Shown here one piece after another: positions 33,477 through 42,921 of a DNA stretch of 64,000 nucleotides. The number at the start of each line of letters is the position of its first letter. Positions within the stretch are counted from its first letter, which is position 1. This DNA comes from Undibacterium parvum (GTDB lineage: Bacteria > Pseudomonadota > Gammaproteobacteria > Burkholderiales > Burkholderiaceae_D). The translations under genes and the position numbers were made by a program. The stretch is from NCBI RefSeq assembly GCF_003955735.1, contig NZ_CP034464.1, positions 868,001-932,000 of the forward strand. Reading direction: 5' to 3'. A model generated the notes under the pieces. The model did no database searches, was not told the origin of the DNA, and was given only the letters and a program-made list of their open reading frames with translations.

Positions 33477-35042
33477 ATGGATATCGCCACCAAACTCGCC
33501 CAATTCAACGCTGACCCCGCACTGACTCAATGGGTGATGGCGCAGTTGAATGGGGCCGGACTGGCACAGGCGGAGAAGGCTGCTTTGCAGGATCAATTAC
33601 GTCGCAAGGAGCACGATCTTCACGTCAAAGAATGCAAAATTCAAGCCTTGACTTTAGAACTGGCGTATCACAAACGTCTCAAATTCAGCGCAAAAGCCGA
33701 AGCGTTTACGGTACAACAACGCGACCTGTTTTTAGAGTGCGAACAAAGCGACCTGGCTGCGATGCAGGCCGAGCTTGCCCAATTATCTTCAGCGACAACA
33801 CCACGTAAGCCAAGCCCTACCGGACGTAGGCCACTGCCAGCGGAACTGCCGCGCATTGAACATCGTCATGAGCCAGAAAGCTGCACCTGCGCTCAATGCG
33901 GCAAAGACCTGATCAAGATCGGTGAAGACATCAGTGAACAACTCGACGTCGAACCAGCACGCTTCTTTGTGCATCGGCATATTCGCCCTCAATACGCCTG
34001 TCGCGCTTGTGAGACAGTCACCGCAGCAGCCATTCCCCCGGCAGTGATCGATCGTAGTCTGGCGGCACCAGGATTATTGGCATGGGTGGTAATTCAAAAA
34101 TATCTCGATCACTTACCACTGTATCGGATTGAGCAAATCAGCAGTCGACACGGTGTTGGCATTGCCCGCTCCACACTGGCCGAGTGGGTAGGACGTATTG
34201 GCGTCGCCCTGCAACCGCTCAGTGACCGGTTGGCAGAAATACTCAAGCAAGGACGAGTGCTGCATGCCGACGAAACCCCGGTGCCGCTGCTCGACCCCGG
34301 CAATGGTAAGACCAAGCGTGCCTATCTATGGGCATATCGCAGCAATGCCTTAGAAGACCAGCCTGCCATCATCGTGTTCGATTTCCAAACCGGACGCAGT
34401 GGCAGTCATGCGCGCGCGTTTCTGCGGCATTGGCAAGGCCATCTTATGGTGGATGATTATGCCGGCTACAAAGCCCTGTTCGCGCTGGGCATCACCGAAC
34501 TGGCCTGCCTGGCGCACGCCCGTCGCAAATTCTTCGACCTGCACGCCGCCAATGGGCATCCGATTGCCAATGAGGCACTTACACGCATTGCAAAGCTGTA
34601 TCACATTGAGGCCGAGGGTAAAGGCGACAGTATCGAACAACGACAACAACGACGTGCTACACAGGCGCTGCCAGAACTCAAAGCGATGCATGCCTGGCTG
34701 ATTCACACACGCCAACAGAGCGCCGATGGCAGCAGTCTCGCCAAAGCCATCGACTACAGCCTCAAACGCTGGAGCGCGATTGAACGCTACGCCAATAGCG
34801 GTCATCTGCCAATCGACAATAATCCGATTGAAAACGCCATTCGCCCTATTGCCATTGGCAAAAAGAACTGGCTCTTCGCCGGTTCTGAACGAGCAGGCCG
34901 ACAAGCTGCCGCCATTCAAAGCCTGCTCGCCACCGCGAAAGCCAATGGCATAGAACCTTTGGCATGGCTTAAAGGCACACTCGAAAAATTACCGACGCAT
35001 CCAAACAGCCGGATTGATGAACTGCTACCGCTGCCTTGTTAA
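33477..35042 (+). CDS. tnpC: IS66 transposase TnpC (copy 3)
   Basis: 521 residues, identical to the other TnpC copies, DDE core intact. It ends 44 bases before the right terminal repeat boundary. Confidence 0.95.
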   Translation: MDIATKLAQFNADPALTQWVMAQLNGAGLAQAEKAALQDQLRRKEHDLHVKECKIQALTLELAYHKRLKFSAKAEAFTVQQRDLFLECEQSDLAAMQAELAQLSSATTPRKPSPTGRRPLPAELPRIEHRHEPESCTCAQCGKDLIKIGEDISEQLDVEPARFFVHRHIRPQYACRACETVTAAAIPPAVIDRSLAAPGLLAWVVIQKYLDHLPLYRIEQISSRHGVGIARSTLAEWVGRIGVALQPLSDRLAEILKQGRVLHADETPVPLLDPGNGKTKRAYLWAYRSNALEDQPAIIVFDFQTGRSGSHARAFLRHWQGHLMVDDYAGYKALFALGITELACLAHARRKFFDLHAANGHPIANEALTRIAKLYHIEAEGKGDSIEQRQQRRATQALPELKAMHAWLIHTRQQSADGSSLAKAIDYSLKRWSAIERYANSGHLPIDNNPIENAIRPIAIGKKNWLFAGSERAGRQAAAIQSLLATAKANGIEPLAWLKGTLEKLPTHPNSRIDELLPLPC

Positions 35043-35086
35043 TGCGCTTTAGGAATAAATGCTAGACGGATCTGTTGGACGCTTAC

Positions 35087-35351
35087 ATTTTACTGGGGTT
35101 TTGACACCGAAAATCATGAAAATAACTTCGTGCAAAACTCACTTATGCTCTATGGAAATCGATGAATTTGGCATATTTCAAACACCAATCAGTTATTGCG
35201 ACAAACGAACGATTTTAAAATGCCAGGGAAGCGTTTTAAACCGCCACACAAGCCGCCGAACTCACTTAACCGGCCAATATGCAATCATTGTGACTTAACG
35301 CCGTAAAACGCCGAATACGAATACTATTGAGCGGTCAATGATTATCAATGA
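35087..35351. other. Short gene-free stretch between IS66 copy 3 and the integrase
   Basis: The first eight bases are the IS66 target duplication. The rest shows no convincing frame; a short open frame at 35059-35298 starts inside the IS end and does not look coding. Confidence 0.4.
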
Positions 35352-36629
35352 TCAACTCAATACCAAACTATTTTCAATTTGCGTCAAATACTCAACCCAC
35401 AACGTTAAAGCGTCGCGTCTTTCTTCGAAATAGGTATGGACGTCATATATGCCCTCCACCCCTGCTAATTTATGATTCAGGCACATTTCCGTAATATCGC
35501 GCGGCACACCTAATCTACGCATATGGCTCTTTGCAGTTGACCTGAGGTCATGTGGAGTAAAGCGCCGCACAGCAGGATTATGCTCCGTGTACCAAAACTC
35601 AATAGCAGCGCCTATCGTATTTGGATTGATTGGGGCATCACCTCCAAATTTAACTTTCCTACTCTGCGCTCTCGACGGCAAAATAAATACAGAATCAAAA
35701 CCTAATAATTTCAACTCTTGCAGCCACCCAATAACAGGTAAAGTAAGTGGGATTTGAATCCCAGGACCAGTCTTGCTCGTCGGCACACTCCACACCTGAT
35801 TTTCAAAATCGAACTGATCCCATTTTGCATTTCTAAGTTCATCTGAGCGAACTGCCGTTGCAAGCAGCAATCTTACTGCCAATGCATTCTCACGTCGCAT
35901 GTCAGCAGCGAAAAGTATCCTCAATTCTAGCTCGGAAAGCATTAACCTTTTTCTGATTACTGGACGCTTTCCCAAAACAGCATTTAATTCAATTCCGATA
36001 CATGGATTAGTTGGAATTATTTTCTTCCCAGCAGCATGACGAAATAACATCTTAGTTGAGGATAAAAGCATACTCGACTCCGTCCAAGTCGCACCTACAT
36101 CCTCAATCATCGCAACAATATCCACCGGAGTGATTTTTGATACAAGGTAAGAACCAATTTTTGATTCAACTCGTATCAGGCTTCGACCATAGCTCCGTTG
36201 CGTACTACTTCCCAGTCCAACTAGTATTTTTTTCCGATAATCATCAATTAATTCACGGACAGACCAATCTTGCAGAATTAATGCTTTAACTTTTCGCTTA
36301 TCAGAAGCAGGATCGCCGCCACGATCTATCTCAGCTCGCTGCTCTCGCGCCCGTTTTCGCGCCTCGGAAAGACCAATGTCAGGGTAATTGCCAATCGTCA
36401 ACTCTCTGGCACGTCCTCCATGTCGATAACGAAGAATCCAAGTTGCAGTTCCTGATTTAGAAAGCGTAAAGGTTAGCCCATCACCATCTGTTCTGGCGAG
36501 TGGCAATGGAAGCTGTATAACTGTGTTAGTTTTTGGATCTTTGGCAGTTGGCACTTCGTCGTTTTCAACTGCCCGCATCCAGTGCTTTAATTGAAGGGAC
36601 TCCAGTATTTCTTTTGTTCGAGCACTCAT
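35352..36629 (-). CDS. P4-type tyrosine integrase of the island
   Basis: A 425-residue integrase. An N-terminal arm-type DNA-binding domain (DUF4102-like, KDPKTNTVIQLPLPLARTDG, then the GRARELTIGNYPDIGLSEAR signature around residue 70-90) precedes a SAM-like core-binding domain and a catalytic domain. Catalytic residues show as the first Arg in LATAVRSDELRNAKW, FTPHDLRSTAKSHMRRL (HxxR) and the tyrosine in GIYDVHTYFEERRDAL. Enzymes of this group integrate islands, often at tRNA or gene 3' ends. AGGA five bases before the ATG supports the start. The gene is intact, unlike the recombinase at 11494-14972. Its position at the junction with core genes suggests it mobilised at least the right part of the island. 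Confidence 0.92.
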   Translation of the reverse strand: MSARTKEILESLQLKHWMRAVENDEVPTAKDPKTNTVIQLPLPLARTDGDGLTFTLSKSGTATWILRYRHGGRARELTIGNYPDIGLSEARKRAREQRAEIDRGGDPASDKRKVKALILQDWSVRELIDDYRKKILVGLGSSTQRSYGRSLIRVESKIGSYLVSKITPVDIVAMIEDVGATWTESSMLLSSTKMLFRHAAGKKIIPTNPCIGIELNAVLGKRPVIRKRLMLSELELRILFAADMRRENALAVRLLLATAVRSDELRNAKWDQFDFENQVWSVPTSKTGPGIQIPLTLPVIGWLQELKLLGFDSVFILPSRAQSRKVKFGGDAPINPNTIGAAIEFWYTEHNPAVRRFTPHDLRSTAKSHMRRLGVPRDITEMCLNHKLAGVEGIYDVHTYFEERRDALTLWVEYLTQIENSLVLS

Positions 36630-36954
36630 TGATGTCCTATTTTTCGTATCAAAATTTGTAGCTAGCTACACACTAAGCTACAAAGTACTATGGCGATAGC
36701 ATGATACATCAATAGACAACAATGAACAAATTATCATTTTAAATCAATGACTTAAAATAAATTAAAGACAGCAGTGGACGGCAGTAGAGTATGAGAAAAA
36801 TAATACGACATTATTCTGATGTAAGCCTGAAAAGTATCTATCGCTAAGAACCGGCTTCACTAGCAAGGAAGCCGGTTTTTTTATTTGTAATTCAGAAATC
36901 AAAACCAAGCACTATATTCCACCTTACCTGTACAGTAGCCGGAGGCAAATAGGC
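36630..36954. other. Island/chromosome junction region
   Basis: About 325 bases without a gene. It contains the tandem imperfect repeat GACAGCAGTG / GACGGCAGTA (36767-36786), a short plus-strand frame ending DVSLKSIYR-stop near 36846, and a strong plus-strand terminator at 36849. No plus-strand gene precedes this terminator. The attachment site probably lies between 36640 and 36848. Confidence 0.45.
36849..36882 (+). terminator. Rho-independent terminator without its gene
   Basis: AACCGGCTTC (36849-36858) pairs perfectly with GAAGCCGGTT (36868-36877) around a 9-base loop and is followed by a T-run to 36882. The nearest genes on either side are on the minus strand, so the terminator is orphaned and probably belonged to the gene into which the island inserted. 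Confidence 0.75.
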
Positions 36955-38391
36955 TTACGGTGCCAGCTTACGGTAATGATGCGCCAGCAGCTTTACCAAG
37001 GCAGCTGACGCCACCCGAGACGCGGCGCCATCGGCTCGACTAGTCAGCGCTATTGGCACCCTTGCCCCCAGTACTACGCCGCAACTCGATGCACCGGCCA
37101 GATAATCGAGTTGCTTGGCGAGCATATTGCCCGATTCCAGATCGGGGACCATCAAGATATCTGCATGACCGGCAACTGGAGAATCGATACCCTTGATACG
37201 CGCCGCCTCAACAGAAATTGCGTTATCAAAAGCCAGCGGACCGTCGACAATAGCCCCGGTAATCTGCTTGCGTTGTACCATCTTGCACAAGGCCGCAGCG
37301 TCGATCGTCGAGGCAATTTGCGGGGTAATGGTTTCTACCGCCGATAAAATTGCCACCTTAGGTTCATTGATATTAAGGACATGCGCCAGATCGATCACAT
37401 TTTGCAAAATATCGGCCTTTTCCAATAAATTCGGTGTGATGTTTAACGCCGCATCGGTCAATAGCAAAACCTTGTGATACATCGGCACGTCCAGATGAAA
37501 CACATGGGATAGCCTGCGTTTGGTGCGCAAAGCGGCGCAATTTACGACAGCGCGCATCAGCTCGTCAGTGTGTAGACTGCCCTTCATGAGCGCCTCGACC
37601 CGACCATCCGCCGCCATGGCAACTGCCATATCGGCTGCCGCGTGGCTATGTGCGACATCGACCTGCTCAAAACCGCTGATATCGAGCTGCGCCTCCTGCG
37701 CTAGGGCATTCAACTTGGCCAGTGGTGCCACCAGCACAGGAATAATCAAGCCTTGTTTGGCGGCATCTAATGCACCTCGCAGTGAGTCAGCATCACAGGG
37801 GTGGACAACAGCGCAGCGTACCGCATCCAATCCGCGCACACTGGCGAGTAAGGCGGCCTGACGCGCCCCTAGATCAAACATAGTCATGGTGGGCAAATGG
37901 CTGCGCAAGCGGCTAACGTGTTCGGTCGGAGCAATCACAAGTGCAGTACCGAAAATAACCTGATCGCCACGCTGATTGACGATCTGGCAATCTAGCGTGA
38001 CTCGCTTTTTTGCATCATCCTTGGCTGTAACGGTCGCTGAAATTGTCAGGGCATCGCCGATACGCACCGGTTTAACAAAATGTAGATTTTGCTCCAGATA
38101 TATAGTCCCCGGTCCAGGCAATTGGGTTCCCAGTATTGTGGAGATCAAGGCCCCACCCCACATACCATGGGCAATCACACCATGAAACAGGGTATGGCTA
38201 GCGTATTCGCTATCCAAATGCGCAGGATTAACATCGCCACTCACTGTGGCAAAAGCCTGAATATCGGTTTGTGTCAGAGTACGACTTTGGGTCGCCGTCT
38301 GACCTATAAAAATATCGTCATAGACGACATTCACGATCAAGTCCTGTGACTCGGTAGTGACTGTTTCATCAGATTTTTTCACTTCGTTCAT
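36955..38391 (-). CDS. Bifunctional enoyl-CoA hydratase (MaoC) / phosphate acyltransferase fusion
   Basis: A 478-residue fusion. Residues about 20-150 are a MaoC hot-dog domain with the hydratase motif FATVSGDVNPAHLDSEYAS (Asp and His catalytic) and FHGVIAHGMWGGALIS. Residues about 175-475 are a phosphate acetyl/butyryl transferase (PTA_PTB): AVVHPCDADSLRGALDAAKQ, HSHAAADMAVAMAADGRVEA, MKGSLHTDELMRAV, MVPDLESGNMLAKQL. The usual name is bifunctional enoyl-CoA hydratase/phosphate acetyltransferase; it likely channels short acyl-CoA into acyl-phosphate. GGAG seven bases before the ATG supports the start. It lies 135 bases downstream of the ABC export genes on the same strand and may be in the same transcript. 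Acetate/acyl overflow under low oxygen would fit the FNR-type box upstream of that operon. Confidence 0.92.
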   Translation of the reverse strand: MNEVKKSDETVTTESQDLIVNVVYDDIFIGQTATQSRTLTQTDIQAFATVSGDVNPAHLDSEYASHTLFHGVIAHGMWGGALISTILGTQLPGPGTIYLEQNLHFVKPVRIGDALTISATVTAKDDAKKRVTLDCQIVNQRGDQVIFGTALVIAPTEHVSRLRSHLPTMTMFDLGARQAALLASVRGLDAVRCAVVHPCDADSLRGALDAAKQGLIIPVLVAPLAKLNALAQEAQLDISGFEQVDVAHSHAAADMAVAMAADGRVEALMKGSLHTDELMRAVVNCAALRTKRRLSHVFHLDVPMYHKVLLLTDAALNITPNLLEKADILQNVIDLAHVLNINEPKVAILSAVETITPQIASTIDAAALCKMVQRKQITGAIVDGPLAFDNAISVEAARIKGIDSPVAGHADILMVPDLESGNMLAKQLDYLAGASSCGVVLGARVPIALTSRADGAASRVASAALVKLLAHHYRKLAP

Positions 38392-38525
38392 GGGGCAACT
38401 CCTTCACCATTGTTTGCGTCGCTGGCTAAATCAAATTCATAGCAAGCAATTGAAATACGATAGTCCGTAGTTCCCTGCTTAATTTGCATGTATCTCCGAC
38501 CTTGCTGCGCTCACTGATATTTCAT

Positions 38526-39686
38526 TTATCCAAACTGTTTTTTAAATCGCATTATCGTAAGACTACTCACCACGAGTGCGATCACCAAAATACCCAACAT
38601 CATCGGCCATAGTACCGCCACGCCCGCCCCCTTCATCAGAATGCCATAACTGGCGTTGATGTAATAGTACAGAGGTGAGACATACATGCCCCAGCGCATC
38701 ACGGTTGGCATGGCTTCGGGTGGGGTCCAGGCGCCGGACAAAAACATCATCGGTGCCAGGATCAGGATTACCATCATGCCAGCCTGCGCCATATTGCGGG
38801 TCATGGTCGCAATCAGTATACCTATGCCAGCGAGCGTGCAGGTGTACAGGGTGGTAAGCGCAAAGAACAGTAACAGGCTGCCCTGTATCGGAATCGCAAA
38901 CAGCGGCACTAGAATACCAAACAGACCCAGTGCCGTCCCACCTAAAATCACCGCCACCATCGCAATGATCTTAGGCATCATGATCTGTAAGGGCGACAGC
39001 GGTGACACCAGCAATTGCTCTATGGTGCCGCGCTCTTTTTCCCTGACCATGGCAGCGGCCGGCAGCAACATCGCAAACAGCGTGATCACATTGAGCAACT
39101 CCGAGATACCCATGAACCAGGCATCGTTCTGATTCGGGTTAAACCACACGCGTGACTGATTATTGATAATGGGAGCATCGATAGACCCGGCACCACCCAG
39201 ATTGAGGCCGAGTCGTGTGGCGGCCTGTTCCAGCCCGAATCTGGCAACGATCTGGGTCGCATCCACCGAAGTTAAAAAACCCTGGACGGAATTGGAAGCG
39301 TCAATCTGCAACTGCACGGCCGTGCCCTCACCACGTGCCAAGGCTGCACCGAAGCCAGGCGGAATATCGAGTACCGCCATGGCTTTGCCATCATCGAGTA
39401 ATATCTGCCCTTGCGTAGCGTGTTGTATCGCGCCGGCCCAATGAAATTCGGGCGGCATGAAACGGCCCGCCAACTCACGCGAGGCGGCACTTCTATCCAT
39501 GTCCAGCAACACCAGCGCCGCATTATTGAGCTGAAACGAAACCCCCGATGCAGCATTGTAAATATCAGCGGAAAACGCATACATGACGAACACCAGCAAT
39601 ATCGGATCGCGCAGCAACTGCAACAACTCTTTCCAGATCATAGCCTGCAGGCGGCTCCACCAAATCCGGTCAACGATAAATCCCAT
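38526..39686 (-). CDS. ABC-2 transporter permease (second permease of the export operon)
   Basis: A 386-residue inner-membrane protein. One N-terminal membrane helix (WKELLQLLRDPILLVFVMYA) is followed by a large periplasmic domain and five C-terminal helices with the ABC2_membrane signature REKERGTIEQLLVSPLSPLQ. It is of the YhhJ type. The open frame starts at a TTG at 39707; I chose the ATG at 39686, which has AAAGGA about five bases upstream. It is the last transport gene of the operon, 47 bases after the first permease. The substrate is unknown; such systems export drugs or amphipathic compounds. Confidence 0.9.
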   Translation of the reverse strand: MGFIVDRIWWSRLQAMIWKELLQLLRDPILLVFVMYAFSADIYNAASGVSFQLNNAALVLLDMDRSAASRELAGRFMPPEFHWAGAIQHATQGQILLDDGKAMAVLDIPPGFGAALARGEGTAVQLQIDASNSVQGFLTSVDATQIVARFGLEQAATRLGLNLGGAGSIDAPIINNQSRVWFNPNQNDAWFMGISELLNVITLFAMLLPAAAMVREKERGTIEQLLVSPLSPLQIMMPKIIAMVAVILGGTALGLFGILVPLFAIPIQGSLLLFFALTTLYTCTLAGIGILIATMTRNMAQAGMMVILILAPMMFLSGAWTPPEAMPTVMRWGMYVSPLYYYINASYGILMKGAGVAVLWPMMLGILVIALVVSSLTIMRFKKQFG

Positions 39687-39733
39687 ATGGTCCTTTCCTA
39701 GCCTCAAGCAAATTCAAGCAGATTCAAGCAGAT

Positions 39734-40888
39734 TCAATTTTTGGGACGTTTATGAAACGCCAGAAAGCCCGCAGTAAACAAGCCTGTGGCATACAGCGCC
39801 AGTATCAGCAGGTCCAGCCATAGCGAAGCAAAGCCCACACCTTTGAGGAAACTACCCATGGCGATCTCCGCGTAATACATACCGGGTAACAGATGGGCTA
39901 TCACGCTAGCGACGGCAGACAAGGACGGAATCGGAATGATCATGCCCGAATAAAGCACCGCCGGCACCACCGTGACAATCGCGGTTCCCACCATCGCCGC
40001 CACCTGGGTGTTGACCATCACCGACACCAGCAAACCTATGCCTGTGGTGCACACCACATACAGGATGGTCGACAACAGAAAGAATAGCGGGTCGCCCTTG
40101 AAAGGCGCACCAAACAGCAGCAGCGCAAATGCGGTCAGGGCGCAGGCGTTCACTACCGAAATTGCGACATATGGTAGCAGCTTGCCGATCAGGTATTCAC
40201 CGCGTGACAAGGTCGACGAATACACGTTATAGATCGCACCGGATTCTTTTTCGCGCACCACTCCCAGCGCGGTCAGAAACGGCGGTGACAGCATCAGGAT
40301 CACCATGATCAGCTTAGGCGCAATCGACCAGATACTCTTCACTTCCTGGTTATACAGGTAGCGGGTTTCGATCCGTACTGGTTGTAAGGCGGAGCGTATG
40401 CTATCGCGGCTAGCTCCCGTCAATGCAGAAAAATGCGCGGATAAGGCATCCAGGTTGATCGCCGCATTGATCGCCGTGACATAGCCTTTGGCGGTCAATG
40501 CGCGGAAAGGAAAAGTACCATCGATCCAGGTTTGCACCGAGGTAGCACGCCCGGCCCGCAACTCTTCGCCGAAACGCGGCGGGATGATGATCACCGCACG
40601 CAGGCTATTGTCGATCACCAGCTTTTCTACTTCCTGTTCACGTTGCGCGTAACCCTGAAATGAGAAATAACGCGAGTCGGTAAATTTGTGGGCGTAGTCA
40701 CGCGACATTACGGACTGATCGTAGTCGACAATGGCCAAAGGAATATTTTCCACGTCCAGCGACAAGCCATAGCCGAACAGCAGCATCAGCAAAGAAGGCA
40801 CGACAAACGCCAGGGCGAAAAATAAGCGGTCACGGACGATCTCGCGCCACTCCTTGTAGGCTACTACCCGAATCCGTCGTAGGTTCAT
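39734..40888 (-). CDS. ABC-2 transporter permease (first permease of the export operon)
   Basis: A 384-residue ABC-2 permease with the same plan: an N-terminal helix (RLFFALAFVVPSLLMLLFGY), a periplasmic domain of about 150 residues, and C-terminal helices after REKESGAIYNVYSSTLSRGE. Its start overlaps the ATPase stop by four bases. It would heterodimerise with the next permease. Substrate cannot be inferred. Confidence 0.92.
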   Translation of the reverse strand: MNLRRIRVVAYKEWREIVRDRLFFALAFVVPSLLMLLFGYGLSLDVENIPLAIVDYDQSVMSRDYAHKFTDSRYFSFQGYAQREQEVEKLVIDNSLRAVIIIPPRFGEELRAGRATSVQTWIDGTFPFRALTAKGYVTAINAAINLDALSAHFSALTGASRDSIRSALQPVRIETRYLYNQEVKSIWSIAPKLIMVILMLSPPFLTALGVVREKESGAIYNVYSSTLSRGEYLIGKLLPYVAISVVNACALTAFALLLFGAPFKGDPLFFLLSTILYVVCTTGIGLLVSVMVNTQVAAMVGTAIVTVVPAVLYSGMIIPIPSLSAVASVIAHLLPGMYYAEIAMGSFLKGVGFASLWLDLLILALYATGLFTAGFLAFHKRPKN

Positions 40889-42921
40889 GCTTGCTCTCCT
40901 CTGGCCTTGGCATCCGCCGCTTCCAGCTTGGTGACGATATGAACGAACACGTCTTCCATCGACAGCCGTTTGGGCAAAATTTTCTGTATTTCCAAATCCT
41001 GTAAAGCGGCATGAACCCGCGGCAACTCTTGCTCAGGGTCGGGCAGCAATACATGGACCCGTGCGCCGAACAAGGCGGCTGAGCCAAAGCCCGCGCCCTG
41101 CAGTCTCTCGACCACCTGCGGCGCCTGCGCGGCCTGCACCACATGCAACTCGTACAAATTGCCCGCCTCCTGCGCTACATTGAGTTTGAGCTGATCGGGC
41201 GAAGCGTCGGCCACCACGCGACCGGCATACATCAAGGCAATATGATCGCAATGCTCGGCCTCCGACATGTAATGGGTCGTCACTAAGATAGTCACATTTT
41301 CCTCGCGCGACAAACGAAACAAGACTTCCCAGAAAGCGCGCCGCCCCAGAGGATCAACCCCGGACGTCGGCTCATCAAGAAACAATACCTGGGGTCTGTG
41401 TATCAGGGCGCAACCCAGCGCCAGCCGCTGTCGCAAGCCCATAGGTAAACTCGCCGCCAGCGCCTTCCCGAAAGGACGCAAGCCTGCCATGTCGAGTATC
41501 CAGTCGATACGCTCTGCGGTTTGCTTGCGCGTCAGGCCATAAATACCGGCATACAAACGGATGTTTTCCAGCACCGTCAAATCGAGATAAAGCGAAAATG
41601 CCTGCGACATATAACCGATACGTTCGCGTATCTGACGCCCGGCGGTACGCATATCGGCACCGGCGACCCGGCCCTTGCCATCGGTCTGACTGAGGATGCC
41701 GGTCAGCATTTTAATCACGGTACTCTTGCCAGCGCCATTGGCACCGAGCAGGCCAAAAATTTCACCCTGCGGCACGCTAAAGCTGACCTGATCGACTGCC
41801 TTAAACTCGCCAAAAGTGCGACTCAGATTTTCCGCCTCAATCGCCGGGCCGTTATCGGCATGACGGTGCAAGGCGCTGTCATTACTCGCCGCTGACGTAT
41901 TTTCAGGGTGAGCGCCGTCACTCGCACCGTTACTCAACTTACGTTGCCGTAACAAGGCGATGAACACATCTTCCAGCTCCGGCTCCAGCACTTCGGTCGC
42001 GCTTAGTGCCAGACCCTGCAGGCATTGCTGTACATGCGCCGTCGCCTCGACACTATCGGCAGCATCGACGAAAATTCTCAGCTCTTGCCCCAGCACCTCC
42101 ATCTGCGGAAACTGCGCTGACAAACGCCTTACCGCCTCCACCTGCTGTGCCGTGTCCTGACATACAGTGCTCACTATGCAGCCACTGGCCATAGTCTTGA
42201 TCTGCTCAGGATCACCCGAGGCAAGTATCTTACCGGCATGCATCAGAGATACTCTATGAAAGCGACTGGCCTCGTCCATATAGGCAGTAGAGACCAGCGC
42301 GGTGATGCCTTTTTCCTTGAGCAGGCGCGCCAATATGCTCCAGAATTCCCGCCGCGAGACCGGATCGACACCGGTAGTGGGTTCATCGAGTATCACCAAT
42401 TTTGGCTCGTGGATCAGGGTGCAAACCAGCCCGAGTTTTTGTTTCATGCCGCCCGACAGATTTTTCATCGGGCGATCACGAAAACGCTCCAGCCTGGTAC
42501 TGCGCAACAAGGCTTCTTTACGGCTACTCAGCTGTTCGTCCGTTAGCAAGCGCAAGCCGCCGAAGTAATCGATATTTTCTTCTACCGACAAATCACCATA
42601 CAGATTTTGCCCCAAGCCTTGCGGCATCAGACCTATCCTGTCCTTGACCTGTTCGCAGGCGCGCTCGGAATCGAGCAGGCAGCCAAACACCCTTAAATCG
42701 CCGGCGTCGTGCGCCAACACCCCGGCCACCGATTTAAGCAAACTGCTTTTACCGGCACCATCGGGGCCGATCAGGCCGTAAATTTCACCAGGATGCACTT
42801 GCAGGTCGATACCATCCATCGCCAGGCTAGCGCCATAGCGTTTAAATAAGGACTTTGCCTCAACCACCAAGCCGGGCGCGCCCCCTTGGCTGACTACCGG
42901 CATATCAGAAAACACGCTCAT
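40885..42921 (-). CDS. Fused double ABC ATPase of an ABC-2 exporter (RbbA/YhiH-like)
   Basis: 678 residues with two complete nucleotide-binding domains. The first (about 15-330) has Walker A GPDGAGKSS, signature LSGGMKQKLG and Walker B LVILDEPTTGVDP. The second (about 355-660) has GANGAGKST, the degenerate signature LPMGLRQRLALG and VLFLDEPTSGVDP. A linker rich in Ser/Asn/His joins them. It powers the two permeases encoded downstream. It overlaps the HlyD gene and the first permease gene by four bases each. It lacks the membrane part of full RbbA, the permeases being separate. The signature of the second domain (MGLRQ rather than SGGMQ) is weaker, so ATP sites may be asymmetric. Confidence 0.92.
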   Translation of the reverse strand: MSVFSDMPVVSQGGAPGLVVEAKSLFKRYGASLAMDGIDLQVHPGEIYGLIGPDGAGKSSLLKSVAGVLAHDAGDLRVFGCLLDSERACEQVKDRIGLMPQGLGQNLYGDLSVEENIDYFGGLRLLTDEQLSSRKEALLRSTRLERFRDRPMKNLSGGMKQKLGLVCTLIHEPKLVILDEPTTGVDPVSRREFWSILARLLKEKGITALVSTAYMDEASRFHRVSLMHAGKILASGDPEQIKTMASGCIVSTVCQDTAQQVEAVRRLSAQFPQMEVLGQELRIFVDAADSVEATAHVQQCLQGLALSATEVLEPELEDVFIALLRQRKLSNGASDGAHPENTSAASNDSALHRHADNGPAIEAENLSRTFGEFKAVDQVSFSVPQGEIFGLLGANGAGKSTVIKMLTGILSQTDGKGRVAGADMRTAGRQIRERIGYMSQAFSLYLDLTVLENIRLYAGIYGLTRKQTAERIDWILDMAGLRPFGKALAASLPMGLRQRLALGCALIHRPQVLFLDEPTSGVDPLGRRAFWEVLFRLSREENVTILVTTHYMSEAEHCDHIALMYAGRVVADASPDQLKLNVAQEAGNLYELHVVQAAQAPQVVERLQGAGFGSAALFGARVHVLLPDPEQELPRVHAALQDLEIQKILPKRLSMEDVFVHIVTKLEAADAKARGEQA

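Larger units (their letters stand above)
32600..35086 (+). mobile_element. IS66-family insertion sequence, copy 3 (2,487 bp, inverted)
   Basis: Third complete copy, opposite in orientation to copies 1 and 2. It runs from GTAAGCGTCC at 32600 to its inverse ending at 35086. The target duplication is ATTTTACT (32592-32599 and 35087-35094). I see no gene interrupted at this site. With copy 2 it brackets a 14.3-kb block (RT-nitrilase, RM operon, HTH, C39-like) in inverted orientation. Confidence 0.95.

Noticed and set aside
36767..36786. Tandem GACAGCAGTG/GACGGCAGTA as the attachment core
   Set aside because: Too short and imperfect to claim, and no second copy at another island edge is visible in the window; kept only as part of the junction description.
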